Shown: piece after piece, positions 31,755 to 42,457 of the stretch
How the letters are laid out: each line of letters begins with the position of its first letter
Numbering within the stretch: the stretch's first letter is position 1
Source of the DNA: Prochlorococcus sp. AG-402-N17
GTDB lineage: Bacteria > Cyanobacteriota > Cyanobacteriia > PCC-6307 > Cyanobiaceae
Length of the DNA stretch: 64,000 nucleotides
Assembly (NCBI GenBank): GCA_003216455.1
Contig: QCIV01000001.1
Span: 62,001 to 126,000 of the forward strand
Reading direction: 5' to 3'
Translations under genes and position numbers: made by a program
The notes under the pieces: generated by a model
What the model was told of the DNA's origin: nothing
Seen by the model: only the letters and a program-made list of their open reading frames with translations
Databases searched by the model: none

Positions 31755-32591
31755 ATGCAAGATATAAAAAAAAAGTTTTGGCTTGAAAAATTTTATTGTT
31801 TTTCTGTTACTGGAAAAGATGCCAGAAAATTTTTGAATGGAATAACAACTGGTAATATTCTTAAATCAGAAAATAAAATTATCAAAACTTGTTGGTTAAC
31901 TCCAAATGGAGTCCTAAGGTCATTAATTGAAATTATTTTTTTAGAAAGAAACATAGAAGTAATTATCTTGGCTGGTAACACTAATGAAATAATTGATTAC
32001 TTTAATAAAATTATTTTTCCAGCGGACGATGTACTTCTAAGTGAACCTTTCTTGATAAATAGAATTCAGGCAATTGATGAATCTAGTTCATGGAGAAGTT
32101 ACCAGCCTACTTTCTTCAAAAAAGAAGATAAAGAATTTGAAATATATAAAAATAAACTAAATTTACTAAATCCCAATGAATTAAAACTTTGGAAGATTAA
32201 TCAGGCAATACCCTCATTAGAAATGGAAATAAACGGAAAAAATAATCCTCTTGAGCTTGGATTACAAGATCTTATAGATTTTAATAAAGGTTGTTATTTA
32301 GGACAAGAAACAATGTCAAAAATAAAAAATGTTTCTTCTTTAAAACAGGAAATAAGAACTTGGAAATCATTTGAATCTAATTTTAATTTAGACGTTGAAG
32401 ATAAAAATTTATACATAAATTCTACCAAGGATATTTCTGTAGGCAAAATCACTAGTTTTTTTAAATCAGATTCTCAAATAAAAGGTTTAGCAATGATAAA
32501 AAGAAAATATTTAGAGGAAGGAAGTTATTTTTTTTCAGAAACTTTTGGAAAAATTATTATTAATAAATCTATAGGATCAATTTTTCTTTAA
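31755..32591 (+). CDS. YgfZ/GcvT-like folate-binding protein
   Basis: DARKFLNGITTGNI; DFNKGCYLGQETMSKI (K-G-C-Y-x-G-Q-E signature). Confidence 0.9.
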   Translation: MQDIKKKFWLEKFYCFSVTGKDARKFLNGITTGNILKSENKIIKTCWLTPNGVLRSLIEIIFLERNIEVIILAGNTNEIIDYFNKIIFPADDVLLSEPFLINRIQAIDESSSWRSYQPTFFKKEDKEFEIYKNKLNLLNPNELKLWKINQAIPSLEMEINGKNNPLELGLQDLIDFNKGCYLGQETMSKIKNVSSLKQEIRTWKSFESNFNLDVEDKNLYINSTKDISVGKITSFFKSDSQIKGLAMIKRKYLEEGSYFFSETFGKIIINKSIGSIFL

Positions 32592-33995
32592 TTGATTTTT
32601 GATTAAATATTCTGCAATTTGTAGAGTAGCCAAACAGTCATCTTTGTTATATTGAATAATTTTTTTTAAAAATAATTCGTTTTCTGTAATTTGATATTGA
32701 ATCCACCAATAAAGGGCTTTCGAGCCACTTACATTTTTCTGCATCCATTCAAATCCAAGCCAATTAGAAACAGTTTTTAATCCATAGTTTTTTAATGGTA
32801 ATATCCAAGACTTTCGTATTAAGGTATGTAAGTCTATAAATCTTGAGGCAAGCGAATCAATTTCTTTAAAACTAAAATTTAGGTTTTTAGCAATATTTAT
32901 TATTGCTATCTTTTCAGTCTCTCCGTAATGTAAAACTGGCCATTCCTTCTGTGAAAAAAGTATTTCAATAATTTTCCTGTAAGATTCTCCGTTATTGTTT
33001 TTGAGATTTAAAATTGGTTGATAGATAAGATCTTCTTTTTTTGTAAATAAATTATTTATTTTTAAAAAACCATATAAAAAGTCATGCTTATCATCTGGAT
33101 TTGACTCAATATCAAATATATAAAATCCCGAACTTGTTTTTTCTAGTAGATCATCAATATCATTTTTATTGGAAATACGATATGGTTCCCCAGAAATATA
33201 AGCTTTTGCTTGCTTTACAAATACGGAGGCTTTTTCATACTTTTGATCGTTGAATTTAGATAATTTCTCTCCAAGTTGTTTTTCGCTGTATGAAGCTAAT
33301 GTTTGGGTATCAGATATTCCATTTTTTATGAGTAATGAGGCCGTTTTGGATCCTATTCCATCTATATCTGTTAGATATCCATTTTCTTTTGCTTCTTTGT
33401 CACAAAATTTTTGCCATGAACAAATAGTACATTTTTTTCTATCTTGAGTTATTTCTGGCATAAATCCCTCCAAGCACTCATTCAAACTTAATAAAACATT
33501 CAAAACTTTTTTTCTTAATTTCTTATTTAAATGAATTTCTTCAACATTAACTTTTTTATCAAAACTTGAAATTACTAATCCTTTTTCAATTTTAGATTCT
33601 TGAAAAGTTTCCAATAGAACAGAACTAAAAGCTAAGTCGAGTAAATGTTCTTTAGTGGTTTTGTGGCCTAACTTATAAACAGCAGGTAAATATTTATATT
33701 GTCCCCATTTACTTTTACCTTTAGTCTTCACAAGTAATTGTGGACGTATCTCTGCGTTAATATTTTGGAAAAGATTCCCTTTGATTTTTAATCCAATTAC
33801 CCCTTGATATCCATTTTTGCATGCTTTTAATCCTGTATATATTTCACTATTACAAAATTCAGAGAAAATTTGAAACTGTTTAAGTTTATCTATAGCTTTA
33901 TGGGGAGACCAAACTTGATAAGATTTTTTACCCTTAAAATCTAGCCATGCTTTTCTTTTGCATCTTATAAAACTTTTTAAATGAAGAGAATTCAA
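32577..33995 (-). CDS. TM0106-like RecB/Cas4-type Fe-S nuclease with HhH and RNase-H-like domains
   Basis: N-terminal FIRCKRKAWLD, C-terminal CTICSWQKFC cysteine cluster, HhH GIGSKTASLLIKNGI, FYIFDIESNPDD DxE motif. Confidence 0.75.
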   Translation of the reverse strand: MNSLHLKSFIRCKRKAWLDFKGKKSYQVWSPHKAIDKLKQFQIFSEFCNSEIYTGLKACKNGYQGVIGLKIKGNLFQNINAEIRPQLLVKTKGKSKWGQYKYLPAVYKLGHKTTKEHLLDLAFSSVLLETFQESKIEKGLVISSFDKKVNVEEIHLNKKLRKKVLNVLLSLNECLEGFMPEITQDRKKCTICSWQKFCDKEAKENGYLTDIDGIGSKTASLLIKNGISDTQTLASYSEKQLGEKLSKFNDQKYEKASVFVKQAKAYISGEPYRISNKNDIDDLLEKTSSGFYIFDIESNPDDKHDFLYGFLKINNLFTKKEDLIYQPILNLKNNNGESYRKIIEILFSQKEWPVLHYGETEKIAIINIAKNLNFSFKEIDSLASRFIDLHTLIRKSWILPLKNYGLKTVSNWLGFEWMQKNVSGSKALYWWIQYQITENELFLKKIIQYNKDDCLATLQIAEYLIKNQLKKN

Positions 33996-34076
33996 ATTAT
34001 TTTTTAAGGGAGGTTTTAAAATTTACTCATAATAAATTAGTATAGATAATTAAAAGAAATCAGGGAACTTTTAAAT

Positions 34077-35531
34077 TTGACAGCTAATAAATTAGATAAG
34101 ATAAAATTTGGAACTGACGGATGGAGAGGAATTATTGGATTTGATTTTAATTTATCCAATCTTTCCAGGGTTGTTGTTGCTGCATGTCAGGAGTTGCATT
34201 ATCAATACTATAAAGAAGTTAATTCAAAGAAAATTATAATTGGATATGATCGTAGATTTATGGCCAGTGAATTTGCCAAGGAAATAGTTCCTTTCGTAAG
34301 AGGATGTGGTTTCGAACCGATCTTATCTAATAGCTTTGTTACAACACCATCTTGTAGTTACTATGCCAAAGAAGTCGGTTGTCTTGGAGCGTTAGTAATT
34401 ACAGCCAGTCATAATCCATATAATTGGCTAGGTCTGAAAATAAAGAGCTTTAATGGATGTTCTGTTGACGAATCTTTTACAAGTGAAATTGAAAAAAGAT
34501 TAATGCTTGGAAATTCAATTGAAAAAATAGATGGTGTTAATCAATTGGTAGATATTAAGAAATTTCATTTAGATAGAATTAAAAACCTTTTTGATATTGA
34601 ATTTATTTCCAATAGATTGAAAAAAATGAAATTAAAAATTTTTGTAGATTCTATGCATGGTTCAGCTGCAAATTGTATGGCTGAGATTTTTGCGTCTTAT
34701 GATTCAGAAGTTATTTCAGAAATCAGGAAAGATTCTGATCCTTTTTTTGGAGGAAAACCTCCTGAACCTCTTTTAAATTATGTAGATGATCTTAATCAAA
34801 CACTAATGAAAAATTCAACAAATGAAGTGAAAACTCTAGGAATTATATTTGATGGTGATGGTGACAGAATTGCGGCAATTGATGAAAAAGGAAGATACTC
34901 TAGTACTCAGAATTTACTCCCATACTTTATTAGCTATTTGGGTGAAATTAAAAATAATTCTTATCCAGTTTTAAAGACTGTTAGTGGTTCAGATATTATT
35001 AAAAATATATCAGAGAGTCAAAATAGAGATGTTTTTGAACTTCCAGTTGGCTTTAAATATATTGCTGAAAAAATGATTAAAGAGAAAATCTTTCTTGGAG
35101 GAGAGGAATCTGGGGGAGTAGGTTTTGGTGACTTTATGCCTGAAAGAGATGCTCTATATGCAGCGATGATTTTATTAAATGGAATTGCTGAAAAATCTCA
35201 ATATTTATACGAAACCTTAGATGCAATACAAAAAGATTTTGGGCCAAGTTTTTATAAAAGAATTGATATTAAATTTCCAAATCAGGCAGAAAAAAATAAT
35301 GTAAAAGAATTTATCATACATAATATTCCTGAGAATATTAATAATCACAAGTTAAAAAGTATCTCAAAAATTGATGGAATAAAATTGAGAATTGATAAAA
35401 ATTTTTGGCTTCTTTTTAGGTTTTCAGGAACGGAACCTCTTTTAAGGTTATATTGTGAAGCACCAAAAGAATCTTATTTAGATGATTTATTAGAGTGGGG
35501 TCAAGTATTTATAAAATTAGCAGGAAAATAA
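34077..35531 (+). CDS. phosphoglucomutase/phosphomannomutase family protein
   Basis: FGTDGWRGIIG, GALVITASHNPYNWLGLK, FDGDGDR, RFSGTEPLLRLY. Confidence 0.93.
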   Translation: MTANKLDKIKFGTDGWRGIIGFDFNLSNLSRVVVAACQELHYQYYKEVNSKKIIIGYDRRFMASEFAKEIVPFVRGCGFEPILSNSFVTTPSCSYYAKEVGCLGALVITASHNPYNWLGLKIKSFNGCSVDESFTSEIEKRLMLGNSIEKIDGVNQLVDIKKFHLDRIKNLFDIEFISNRLKKMKLKIFVDSMHGSAANCMAEIFASYDSEVISEIRKDSDPFFGGKPPEPLLNYVDDLNQTLMKNSTNEVKTLGIIFDGDGDRIAAIDEKGRYSSTQNLLPYFISYLGEIKNNSYPVLKTVSGSDIIKNISESQNRDVFELPVGFKYIAEKMIKEKIFLGGEESGGVGFGDFMPERDALYAAMILLNGIAEKSQYLYETLDAIQKDFGPSFYKRIDIKFPNQAEKNNVKEFIIHNIPENINNHKLKSISKIDGIKLRIDKNFWLLFRFSGTEPLLRLYCEAPKESYLDDLLEWGQVFIKLAGK

Positions 35532-35533
35532 AG

Positions 35534-36109
35534 GTGAAAAATTTATATTTAGCGAGTAAGAATAAAGGCAAAATTGGAGAATATAAGAAATTGCTTGCTG
35601 GAGTTAATTGTAAATTACTACTCCAGCCAGAAACATTAAAAGTTGAAGAGGATGGACTGACATTTAGAGATAATGCAATGAAAAAAGCTTGTGAAGTTTC
35701 GAGAAAAATAAATAATTTCTCAATAGCAGATGATTCAGGAATTTGTATTGAAGCATTAGATGGTAAACCCGGTATTTACTCATCTAGATATGCAGAAAAT
35801 GATCAGAAGAGAATTGAACGAGTTTTAAAAGAACTTGATGGAGTTCAGAATAGAAGTGCTTTCTTTATTGCCAATATTTGTGTTTGTTCCCCAAATGGTG
35901 AAGTGATTATAGAATCTGAGGCTAAATGTCAAGGCAATATTATTCTAAAACCGAGAGGAAAAGGTGGTTTTGGGTATGACCCAATTTTTGAGGAGAGTTC
36001 TACTAGATTAACTTTCGCAGAAATGAATAATGATATTAAAGACTCTTGTAGTCATAGAGGTAAAGCATTAAAAAAAATTATTCCAGATTTAATTGAAATT
36101 TTTTCTTAA
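35534..36109 (+). CDS. rdgB: RdgB/HAM1 non-canonical purine NTP pyrophosphatase (GTG start preferred over track start 35495)
   Basis: LYLASKNKGKIGEYKKLL, IADDSGICIEALDGKPGIYSSRYA, GFGYDPIF. Confidence 0.93.
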   Translation: MKNLYLASKNKGKIGEYKKLLAGVNCKLLLQPETLKVEEDGLTFRDNAMKKACEVSRKINNFSIADDSGICIEALDGKPGIYSSRYAENDQKRIERVLKELDGVQNRSAFFIANICVCSPNGEVIIESEAKCQGNIILKPRGKGGFGYDPIFEESSTRLTFAEMNNDIKDSCSHRGKALKKIIPDLIEIFS

Positions 36110-36111
36110 AT

Positions 36112-37596
36112 TCAATTAACCCAAGATCCATGAAGACCATGGGGAATTGAAATGGGTAATTCATAAACAGCTAATTCTTTTAAGTCTTTTGCGTCTAATA
36201 TTACTAAATCGCTTCCTCTTCGTTCTCCATTCCATAGAAGTATAAATAAAAATCCCTCATCTTCTTTTGTGGATTTTTCTGCTGGAACAAAAATTGGTTC
36301 ACTAACGAATCCACTTGGACCTCCTGACCAAGAAATCTCTTCCTTTGATGTTAAATTTATTTTTTTTATGGCTTGAAGTGGAGCGTTCCCTTGCTTTTGA
36401 GATGTACTTGCCATCCAACTAAAAGTTGCTTTTAATCCTAAGTTTTTAGGATTAACAACAGCAAATTCACAACATTGATCGCTTAAAGTTTCAAGTTCAC
36501 TAGTTTTTTTCTTTAGATCAATAGTTGATCTTTTCAGTTTTCCTTCTGGATATTTATCAAAGTCAATATCCCTAAAATTTTCGTCTGGACCAACTGATGG
36601 GAAATCATCATAAAAAATACTATCTAATATGATTTTGGAATCTTTTTCAAAAGCGTTTACATGATGAAAAACAAATCCTTCTGGTGCATCGATTGTTAAG
36701 GGTGGCTGCCCTCTAAATAATCCACTTTCTCTGGGTATGATAAAAAACTTTGCCTTTTTCTTTGGATTCGATTTTAAACATTGTGCTGCCCCTTTTTGGC
36801 CCATAACAAATGGCAGAGGATTGAAATCGATAGCATTCTGTAAGAATATTGCCCAATTAGTTGTAATTGCGAAATCATGAAGGAATGCAAATCCATTAAA
36901 GGTATCTCTTCTATCAATAATGAGCTCACCAGCATTTTCACCAGCATTATTAAATTCCATTAATCTAATGATACTTTTTGGACCGGTTTGTACTCCAAAA
37001 GTGACTAAAAGTTCTGGAGATGCGCTCGAGTTTAGGTCTGTTTTGGGATGAGCACTGAATGCTTCATTAGGCTTCAGTACCCCCTTCAATGTTGTTAAAC
37101 CAAAGGTGTCAAGGCTGTCAGGATCCATGGCATGTGGCCCAGCTGCTTCCCATAATGCAAGAATTTCATCTCCCAATTTAACGACATGAGTATTAGCGAT
37201 ATTCTTAAATTTTAGATCTAGTGCATTATTTATAATCCCTCCACTTTTTTGGGTCCCAAAAACACCTCTATAAATAAATTTATTTATTTTTTCTTCTTCT
37301 AAATAGCCTTTAGTTTTAACAAATCTATTTGTGAAGAATGGCTTACCATTTTCGAATTTTATGGATGTGATCATACCATCACCATCAAATGGATGATGTA
37401 CCCATTGTCCTCCTCTCTCTAATATCCCTGGGCCATTTCTTAATAATGTCCCATTTAAACTTTCAATATTCTTACCTTTGCTAATTGTTAGAGGTTCCTT
37501 CGTTAGCTCCTTTTTTACATTTTGATATGCACTGGACCAATCTTCTTTATTAAAGCTTTTTATTTTATCAATTTTTTTATCTTGTAAATTAGTCAC
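36112..37596 (-). CDS. carotenoid (apocarotenoid-15,15'-like) oxygenase
   Basis: NGTLLRNGPGILERGGQWVHHPFDGDGM, AFSAHPKTD, FAFLHDFAITTNW, FVFHHVNAFE His ligands. Confidence 0.92.
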   Translation of the reverse strand: MTNLQDKKIDKIKSFNKEDWSSAYQNVKKELTKEPLTISKGKNIESLNGTLLRNGPGILERGGQWVHHPFDGDGMITSIKFENGKPFFTNRFVKTKGYLEEEKINKFIYRGVFGTQKSGGIINNALDLKFKNIANTHVVKLGDEILALWEAAGPHAMDPDSLDTFGLTTLKGVLKPNEAFSAHPKTDLNSSASPELLVTFGVQTGPKSIIRLMEFNNAGENAGELIIDRRDTFNGFAFLHDFAITTNWAIFLQNAIDFNPLPFVMGQKGAAQCLKSNPKKKAKFFIIPRESGLFRGQPPLTIDAPEGFVFHHVNAFEKDSKIILDSIFYDDFPSVGPDENFRDIDFDKYPEGKLKRSTIDLKKKTSELETLSDQCCEFAVVNPKNLGLKATFSWMASTSQKQGNAPLQAIKKINLTSKEEISWSGGPSGFVSEPIFVPAEKSTKEDEGFLFILLWNGERRGSDLVILDAKDLKELAVYELPISIPHGLHGSWVN

Positions 37597-37669
37597 AATA
37601 AAAATGGCTAGTTTCTATATTTTCGCCAAAAATCAACTGAATTGTGGGTGATTCGAAAAAATTCCAATT

Positions 37670-38275
37670 TTATTGTTTTTCTAGCATTCCTTTACTGCTT
37701 GGAATTGAATCAGATCTTCTCAGATCTATTTCGGTAGCCATTCTCATTGCTCTTGAAAAAGCTTTAAAGCAAGCCTCAACTATATGATGTGAATTACTAC
37801 CCTGTATTTGATTAATATGCAGAGTAATACTGCTGTTATTAACAAAGGCAATAAAAAACTCTTTTACTAATTCAGTATCATAACTTCCTATTCTTGGAGC
37901 TTTTAATTGAAGATCATATGATAGATGTGGTCTGCCAGAACAGTCTAAAGTGACTTGAACCAATGCTTCATCTAATGGGGCGAAGAAATGTCCAAATCTG
38001 CTTATTCCTTTTCTTTCTCCCAAGGCTTTTGAAAATGCTTTGCCTAATGCAATTCCTACATCTTCATTTGTATGGTGATCATCAATATGAGTATCACCAA
38101 TTGCTTTTATTTTTAAATCGAACAAACCATGACTGGATATTTGATGAAGCATATGATCTAAGAATGGTATTCCGGTATCAATCTCAGAAATACCATTTCC
38201 ATCTAAGTTTATAACTACAGAAATATCTGTTTCATTCGTTTTTCTTTTTATTTCAGATTGCCTTAGAGGTGACAT
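37670..38275 (-). CDS. hisB: imidazoleglycerol-phosphate dehydratase
   Basis: [34 protein letters not shown]. Confidence 0.97.
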   Translation of the reverse strand: MSPLRQSEIKRKTNETDISVVINLDGNGISEIDTGIPFLDHMLHQISSHGLFDLKIKAIGDTHIDDHHTNEDVGIALGKAFSKALGERKGISRFGHFFAPLDEALVQVTLDCSGRPHLSYDLQLKAPRIGSYDTELVKEFFIAFVNNSSITLHINQIQGSNSHHIVEACFKAFSRAMRMATEIDLRRSDSIPSSKGMLEKQ

Positions 38276-38295
38276 TTTTATGCAAAAAACTTAGT

Positions 38296-39078
38296 TTACA
38301 TTCCATTAATGCAGTAACCCGCATCAACATAAATTGTTTGGCCTGAAATGCCGCTAGAGAGATCACTTAATAAAAAAGCAGCAGTATTACCTACTTCTGT
38401 TTGAGTGACTGTTCGGCGTAAAGGAGCCTTTTCTTCAACATTGTGAATCATATCTAAAATGCCACCTATAGCGGAACTCGCAAGTGTTCTTATAGGTCCA
38501 GCACTTATTGCATTAACTCTGACTTGTTTTTCTGGACCAAGTTCTGCTGAAAGATATCTGACTGAAGCTTCTAAAGCTGCTTTAGCTACTCCCATAACGT
38601 TATAGTTAGGAATCGCCCTCTCTGATCCTAAATAAGTTAATGAGACAACGCCAGCACCATCACTAAAAAGTGGTTTTGCTGCTTTACATAAAGGTGCTAA
38701 AGAATAAGCACTTATATTAAGAGCCCGATCAAAACCTTCTGAAGTGGTAGCACTATAATCACCAATCAATTCATCGCGACCTGCAAATGCTAAGCAGTGA
38801 ACTAATCCGTCAATTTGCCCCCAATTGTTTTTTATATTTTTAAAGATTTCTTCTATTTGAGCTGGATTTTGAACATCAAGAGGTAAAAATAATGATGGAT
38901 TTAAAGGTTCAGTTAGTTCTCTAACTTTAGATTCGAATCTTCCCTTATCATCAGGCAAATATGTTATTCCAAGTTCTGCGCCAGCTTTTGAAAGTTGTTG
39001 AGCGATACCCCATGCTATTGAACGATTGTTGGCAATTCCTGTAACAAGAATTTTTTTGCCAGTTAAATTTAGAAGCAT
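38296..39078 (-). CDS. fabI: enoyl-[acyl-carrier-protein] reductase (NADH)
   Basis: GKKILVTGIANNRSIAWGIAQ, YLGSERAIPNYNVMGVAKAALE. Confidence 0.96.
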   Translation of the reverse strand: MLLNLTGKKILVTGIANNRSIAWGIAQQLSKAGAELGITYLPDDKGRFESKVRELTEPLNPSLFLPLDVQNPAQIEEIFKNIKNNWGQIDGLVHCLAFAGRDELIGDYSATTSEGFDRALNISAYSLAPLCKAAKPLFSDGAGVVSLTYLGSERAIPNYNVMGVAKAALEASVRYLSAELGPEKQVRVNAISAGPIRTLASSAIGGILDMIHNVEEKAPLRRTVTQTEVGNTAAFLLSDLSSGISGQTIYVDAGYCINGM

Positions 39079-39177
39079 TTTGTTTATTATTTCTATTATT
39101 CTCCTATATAGAAGTACCTATCTTTACGGATTACTGCAAAATATACAATAATTTTCAAATATCAAAGAATATTTTAC

Positions 39178-39777
39178 TTGAACATGGTCAGAACAAATTC
39201 TATGGTTTTGGAATTAGGTTTTCAATTACCTAATTTCCAAATGTTAAATGCTAATTCTACAAATAATCAATATTTTAATTCTCATAATCTAGATAATCGG
39301 CATTTACTTTTAATGTTTATTTGTGCCCATTGCCCATTTGTTAAATATATTGAGAATCAGATTTTTACCTTGAGTAAAGAAATTGAAAATGAAGTTCAAA
39401 CGGTTGCAATTTCTAGTAATGATATTGTCACTAATCCTTCAGATTCTCCTAAAAATTTGAAATTACAAGCACAATCACAGGGATGGAGTTTTCCTTATCT
39501 ATATGATGCAAATCAAAATTTTGCTAAGGCATTAAAAGCGGCTTGCACCCCAGATTTTTATCTTTTTTCAAATAAAGGAGATGGTGATTTTTTATTGTTT
39601 TATCATGGCCAATTAGACGATAGTAGACCAGGTAATAATATCCCTCTGTCTGGAAAAGATTTGCGCACTGCTGTAAGAGATTTGAATCAAGATAATTCTT
39701 ATCCTTCAAATCAGATGCCCTCTTTAGGTTGCAATATTAAATGGACTCCTGGTAAAGAACCGAGTTGGTTTAAATGA
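39178..39777 (+). CDS. thioredoxin-fold (AhpC/TSA, redoxin) family protein
   Basis: LLMFICAHCPFVKYIENQI CxxC site, SNDIVTNPSDSP. Confidence 0.85.
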   Translation: MNMVRTNSMVLELGFQLPNFQMLNANSTNNQYFNSHNLDNRHLLLMFICAHCPFVKYIENQIFTLSKEIENEVQTVAISSNDIVTNPSDSPKNLKLQAQSQGWSFPYLYDANQNFAKALKAACTPDFYLFSNKGDGDFLLFYHGQLDDSRPGNNIPLSGKDLRTAVRDLNQDNSYPSNQMPSLGCNIKWTPGKEPSWFK

Positions 39778-39830
39778 ATTAAGATGTTTTTATACCCATA
39801 GAAATATGGTTTAGGGTTAATATATTCACT

Positions 39831-41036
39831 ATGCAGATACCTCCATTTACTTTAAATAGGCAGTACCAAGAAATTGGCTCTGAAATTGAGAATGAGGTTT
39901 TTAAAGTTTTAAAAGGAGGCCAGTATATTGGAGGACAAGAGATTTCCAAATTTGAGGAGAGTTTTTCTAATCTAATTGGTGTTGAAAATACTATTGGATG
40001 TAACAGTGGAACTGATGCTTTAGTATTAGCTTTGCGCGCATTAGATATTGGTGTGGGTGATGAAGTTATTACCTCATCTTTTAGCTTTTTTGCGACTGCA
40101 GAGGCTATTAGTGCAGTTGGTGCTAATCCTATTTTGGTAGATATAGATCCTGAAACTTATCTCATAAATACTCAACTAATAGAACAAGAAATAAATTCTA
40201 ATACCAAGGCAATTATGCCCGTTCATCTATTTGGGAATGCAGTGAATATGACGTTAATAAAATCATTAGCCAACAAATATGACTTAAAAGTGATCGAAGA
40301 TTGTGCTCAGGCAACATGCACAATGTGGGAAAATTCGAAAGTTGGTAGTATCGGTGATATAGGTTGTTTTAGCTTTTTCCCTACTAAGAATTTAGGAGCT
40401 GCTGGAGATGGTGGAGCAGTGACAACTTCAGATCAGAAGATTGCCAAAAAAATTAGAGAACTAGCTGTTCATGGTAGTCCAATAAGATATCACCATACTC
40501 AAATTGGATATAACAGCAGACTTGATACCATTCAAGCTTCCATATTAAATATCAAAATTAAATATATTTCTAAGTGGATTAATAATCGCCAAAAGATCGC
40601 CCATAATTATCTTAATTTATTAGAAAAAAATCCATTTATTAGTTTTCCAAAAATTAGCTCTGATTCAATTTCCCATTCTTGGAATCAATTTGTCATCAAA
40701 TTAAGAAACGATAAATATTTTTTAAATCAAGATTTTTCAAATTTATTTGATACGGATTGCAAAAAATACTATTCCTTAAGGAATTTGGTAAAACAACAAC
40801 TTTTTGAAAAAGGAATTAACTCAATTATTTATTACCCAATTCCAATACATGCGCAAATAGCTTATAAAAATAAAAATTTTTCTAGAACAAAACTTACTAA
40901 TACAGAGAGGATTTGTACTGAAGTTCTTAGCCTTCCAATGTTTCCTGAAATTTCTTATGAAGAGCAAGTTTATGTAGCAGAAAATTTAAATAAAGTTTTA
41001 AAGAATTGTATAGAGGAAATTCAAATTTCTGCATAA
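39831..41036 (+). CDS. DegT/DnrJ/EryC1 PLP-dependent sugar aminotransferase
   Basis: GCNSGTDALVLALRAL, EDCAQATC, CFSFFPTKNLGAAGDGGAV. Confidence 0.93.
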   Translation: MQIPPFTLNRQYQEIGSEIENEVFKVLKGGQYIGGQEISKFEESFSNLIGVENTIGCNSGTDALVLALRALDIGVGDEVITSSFSFFATAEAISAVGANPILVDIDPETYLINTQLIEQEINSNTKAIMPVHLFGNAVNMTLIKSLANKYDLKVIEDCAQATCTMWENSKVGSIGDIGCFSFFPTKNLGAAGDGGAVTTSDQKIAKKIRELAVHGSPIRYHHTQIGYNSRLDTIQASILNIKIKYISKWINNRQKIAHNYLNLLEKNPFISFPKISSDSISHSWNQFVIKLRNDKYFLNQDFSNLFDTDCKKYYSLRNLVKQQLFEKGINSIIYYPIPIHAQIAYKNKNFSRTKLTNTERICTEVLSLPMFPEISYEEQVYVAENLNKVLKNCIEEIQISA

Positions 41037-42457
41037 AGTGATTTAAATAATCTTTGTTGTATGTTGTGATTGACAATAGGGCTTGAATAATTATTTCTTT
41101 CTAAATTAGATATCTCCCCATTTAATAGGTTTGAATTTGAAACTTTAGATAATTCAGGAATCCAAGATTTTATATATTCGCAAATAGGATCAAATTTTTT
41201 TGCTTGGGTATATGGATTGAAAATTCTAAGTGGTTTTGGATCCATACCGCTACTGGCACTCCACTGCCATCCCCCATTATTTGCAGCTAAGTCTCCATCA
41301 ACCAAAGTCTCCATAAATTTTTTCTCGCCCATTTGCCAATTGCACATAAGATCTTTTACGAGAAATGAAGCGACTATCATGCGACATCTGTTATGCATCC
41401 AGCCAGTACTATTTAGTTGACGCATTGCAGCATCAACTATAGGTACTCCGGTCTCTCCGTTGTTCCAATGTTGAAACCATTCATTATTATTTTGCCATGG
41501 AAAGTGATTCCATTTTTTTCTATATGGACCTTTCTCTAGCTCTGGGAAATGGAATAAGCAATGTTGATAAAATTCACGCCAAACAAGTTCTTTTTGCCAA
41601 GTTTCAATTGATAGGTAATTTTCTTGATTTGCGAAATCTGAATTTAAATTTAATGTGGCGTTCCAAATTTTTCTAATGCTGATGGTGCCGAACCTGAGAG
41701 ATGCACTTAGAAATGATGTCCCATTATGGGAAGGAAAATCTCTTGCAGAATTATAAGAATATATTTTTTTTTCGTTAATAAAATTTTCTAATAATGTTAC
41801 TGCTGCGTTCTCTCCAGGTCTACATGGACAAATATTCGAACCAGGAAATTTGATATTTTTGATAAATTTCTCTAGAACCGAATCAGATGAATTTATTATC
41901 TTATTTTCTTTGAGTTTATTATCTATATCTTTAAATTGGAAAACAACTTTTTCTTGGTCATATAAACCTAATAAATACATTTTTGATTTAAGGTTTTTAT
42001 AAAAAGGTCCATAAACTGAATAAGGTTTATTATTCCCGGAAAATATTTTTAAAGGTTCTACTAATAAGTGATCCCAAGTTTCAACAACTTGAATATTTTG
42101 TTCTATTAAATTTTTTTTTATTTGTAAATCGCGATTAATCTCATAAGGTTCAATTGATCTATTCCAAAAAACAAATTTAGCATCTATTTTATTTGCTAAT
42201 TGAGGAATTATTAATACCGGATCTCCTTCTTCCATAATTAATCTACTACCCATTTTTTTCCAATTTTTTCCTAATTCTTGAAGCGAATTTCCTAGAAACC
42301 AAGCTCTCGAACTTGCGTTGAAATCGTGTGAGTAATTTTTATCAAATATATAAGTTGAAGTAATAGCATTTGATAATGAAAATGCTTTCATTAAAGCTTG
42401 ATTATCAAATATTCTTAAATCCTTTCGATGCCAAAAAAGTATTCTAGGTTTATTCAT
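41021..42457 (-). CDS. phrB: deoxyribodipyrimidine photolyase (FAD-binding cryptochrome/photolyase family)
   Basis: LFWHRKDLRIFDNQAL, FGTISIRKIW, ETGVPIVDAAMRQLNSTGWMHNRCRMIVASFL. Confidence 0.95.
   Translation of the reverse strand: MNKPRILFWHRKDLRIFDNQALMKAFSLSNAITSTYIFDKNYSHDFNASSRAWFLGNSLQELGKNWKKMGSRLIMEEGDPVLIIPQLANKIDAKFVFWNRSIEPYEINRDLQIKKNLIEQNIQVVETWDHLLVEPLKIFSGNNKPYSVYGPFYKNLKSKMYLLGLYDQEKVVFQFKDIDNKLKENKIINSSDSVLEKFIKNIKFPGSNICPCRPGENAAVTLLENFINEKKIYSYNSARDFPSHNGTSFLSASLRFGTISIRKIWNATLNLNSDFANQENYLSIETWQKELVWREFYQHCLFHFPELEKGPYRKKWNHFPWQNNNEWFQHWNNGETGVPIVDAAMRQLNSTGWMHNRCRMIVASFLVKDLMCNWQMGEKKFMETLVDGDLAANNGGWQWSASSGMDPKPLRIFNPYTQAKKFDPICEYIKSWIPELSKVSNSNLLNGEISNLERNNYSSPIVNHNIQQRLFKSLYAEI

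Noticed and set aside
1253-35531. glmM and the 34077 phosphohexomutase as a duplication
   Set aside because: Distinct subfamilies of the same superfamily with divergent active-site loops; normal to have both.
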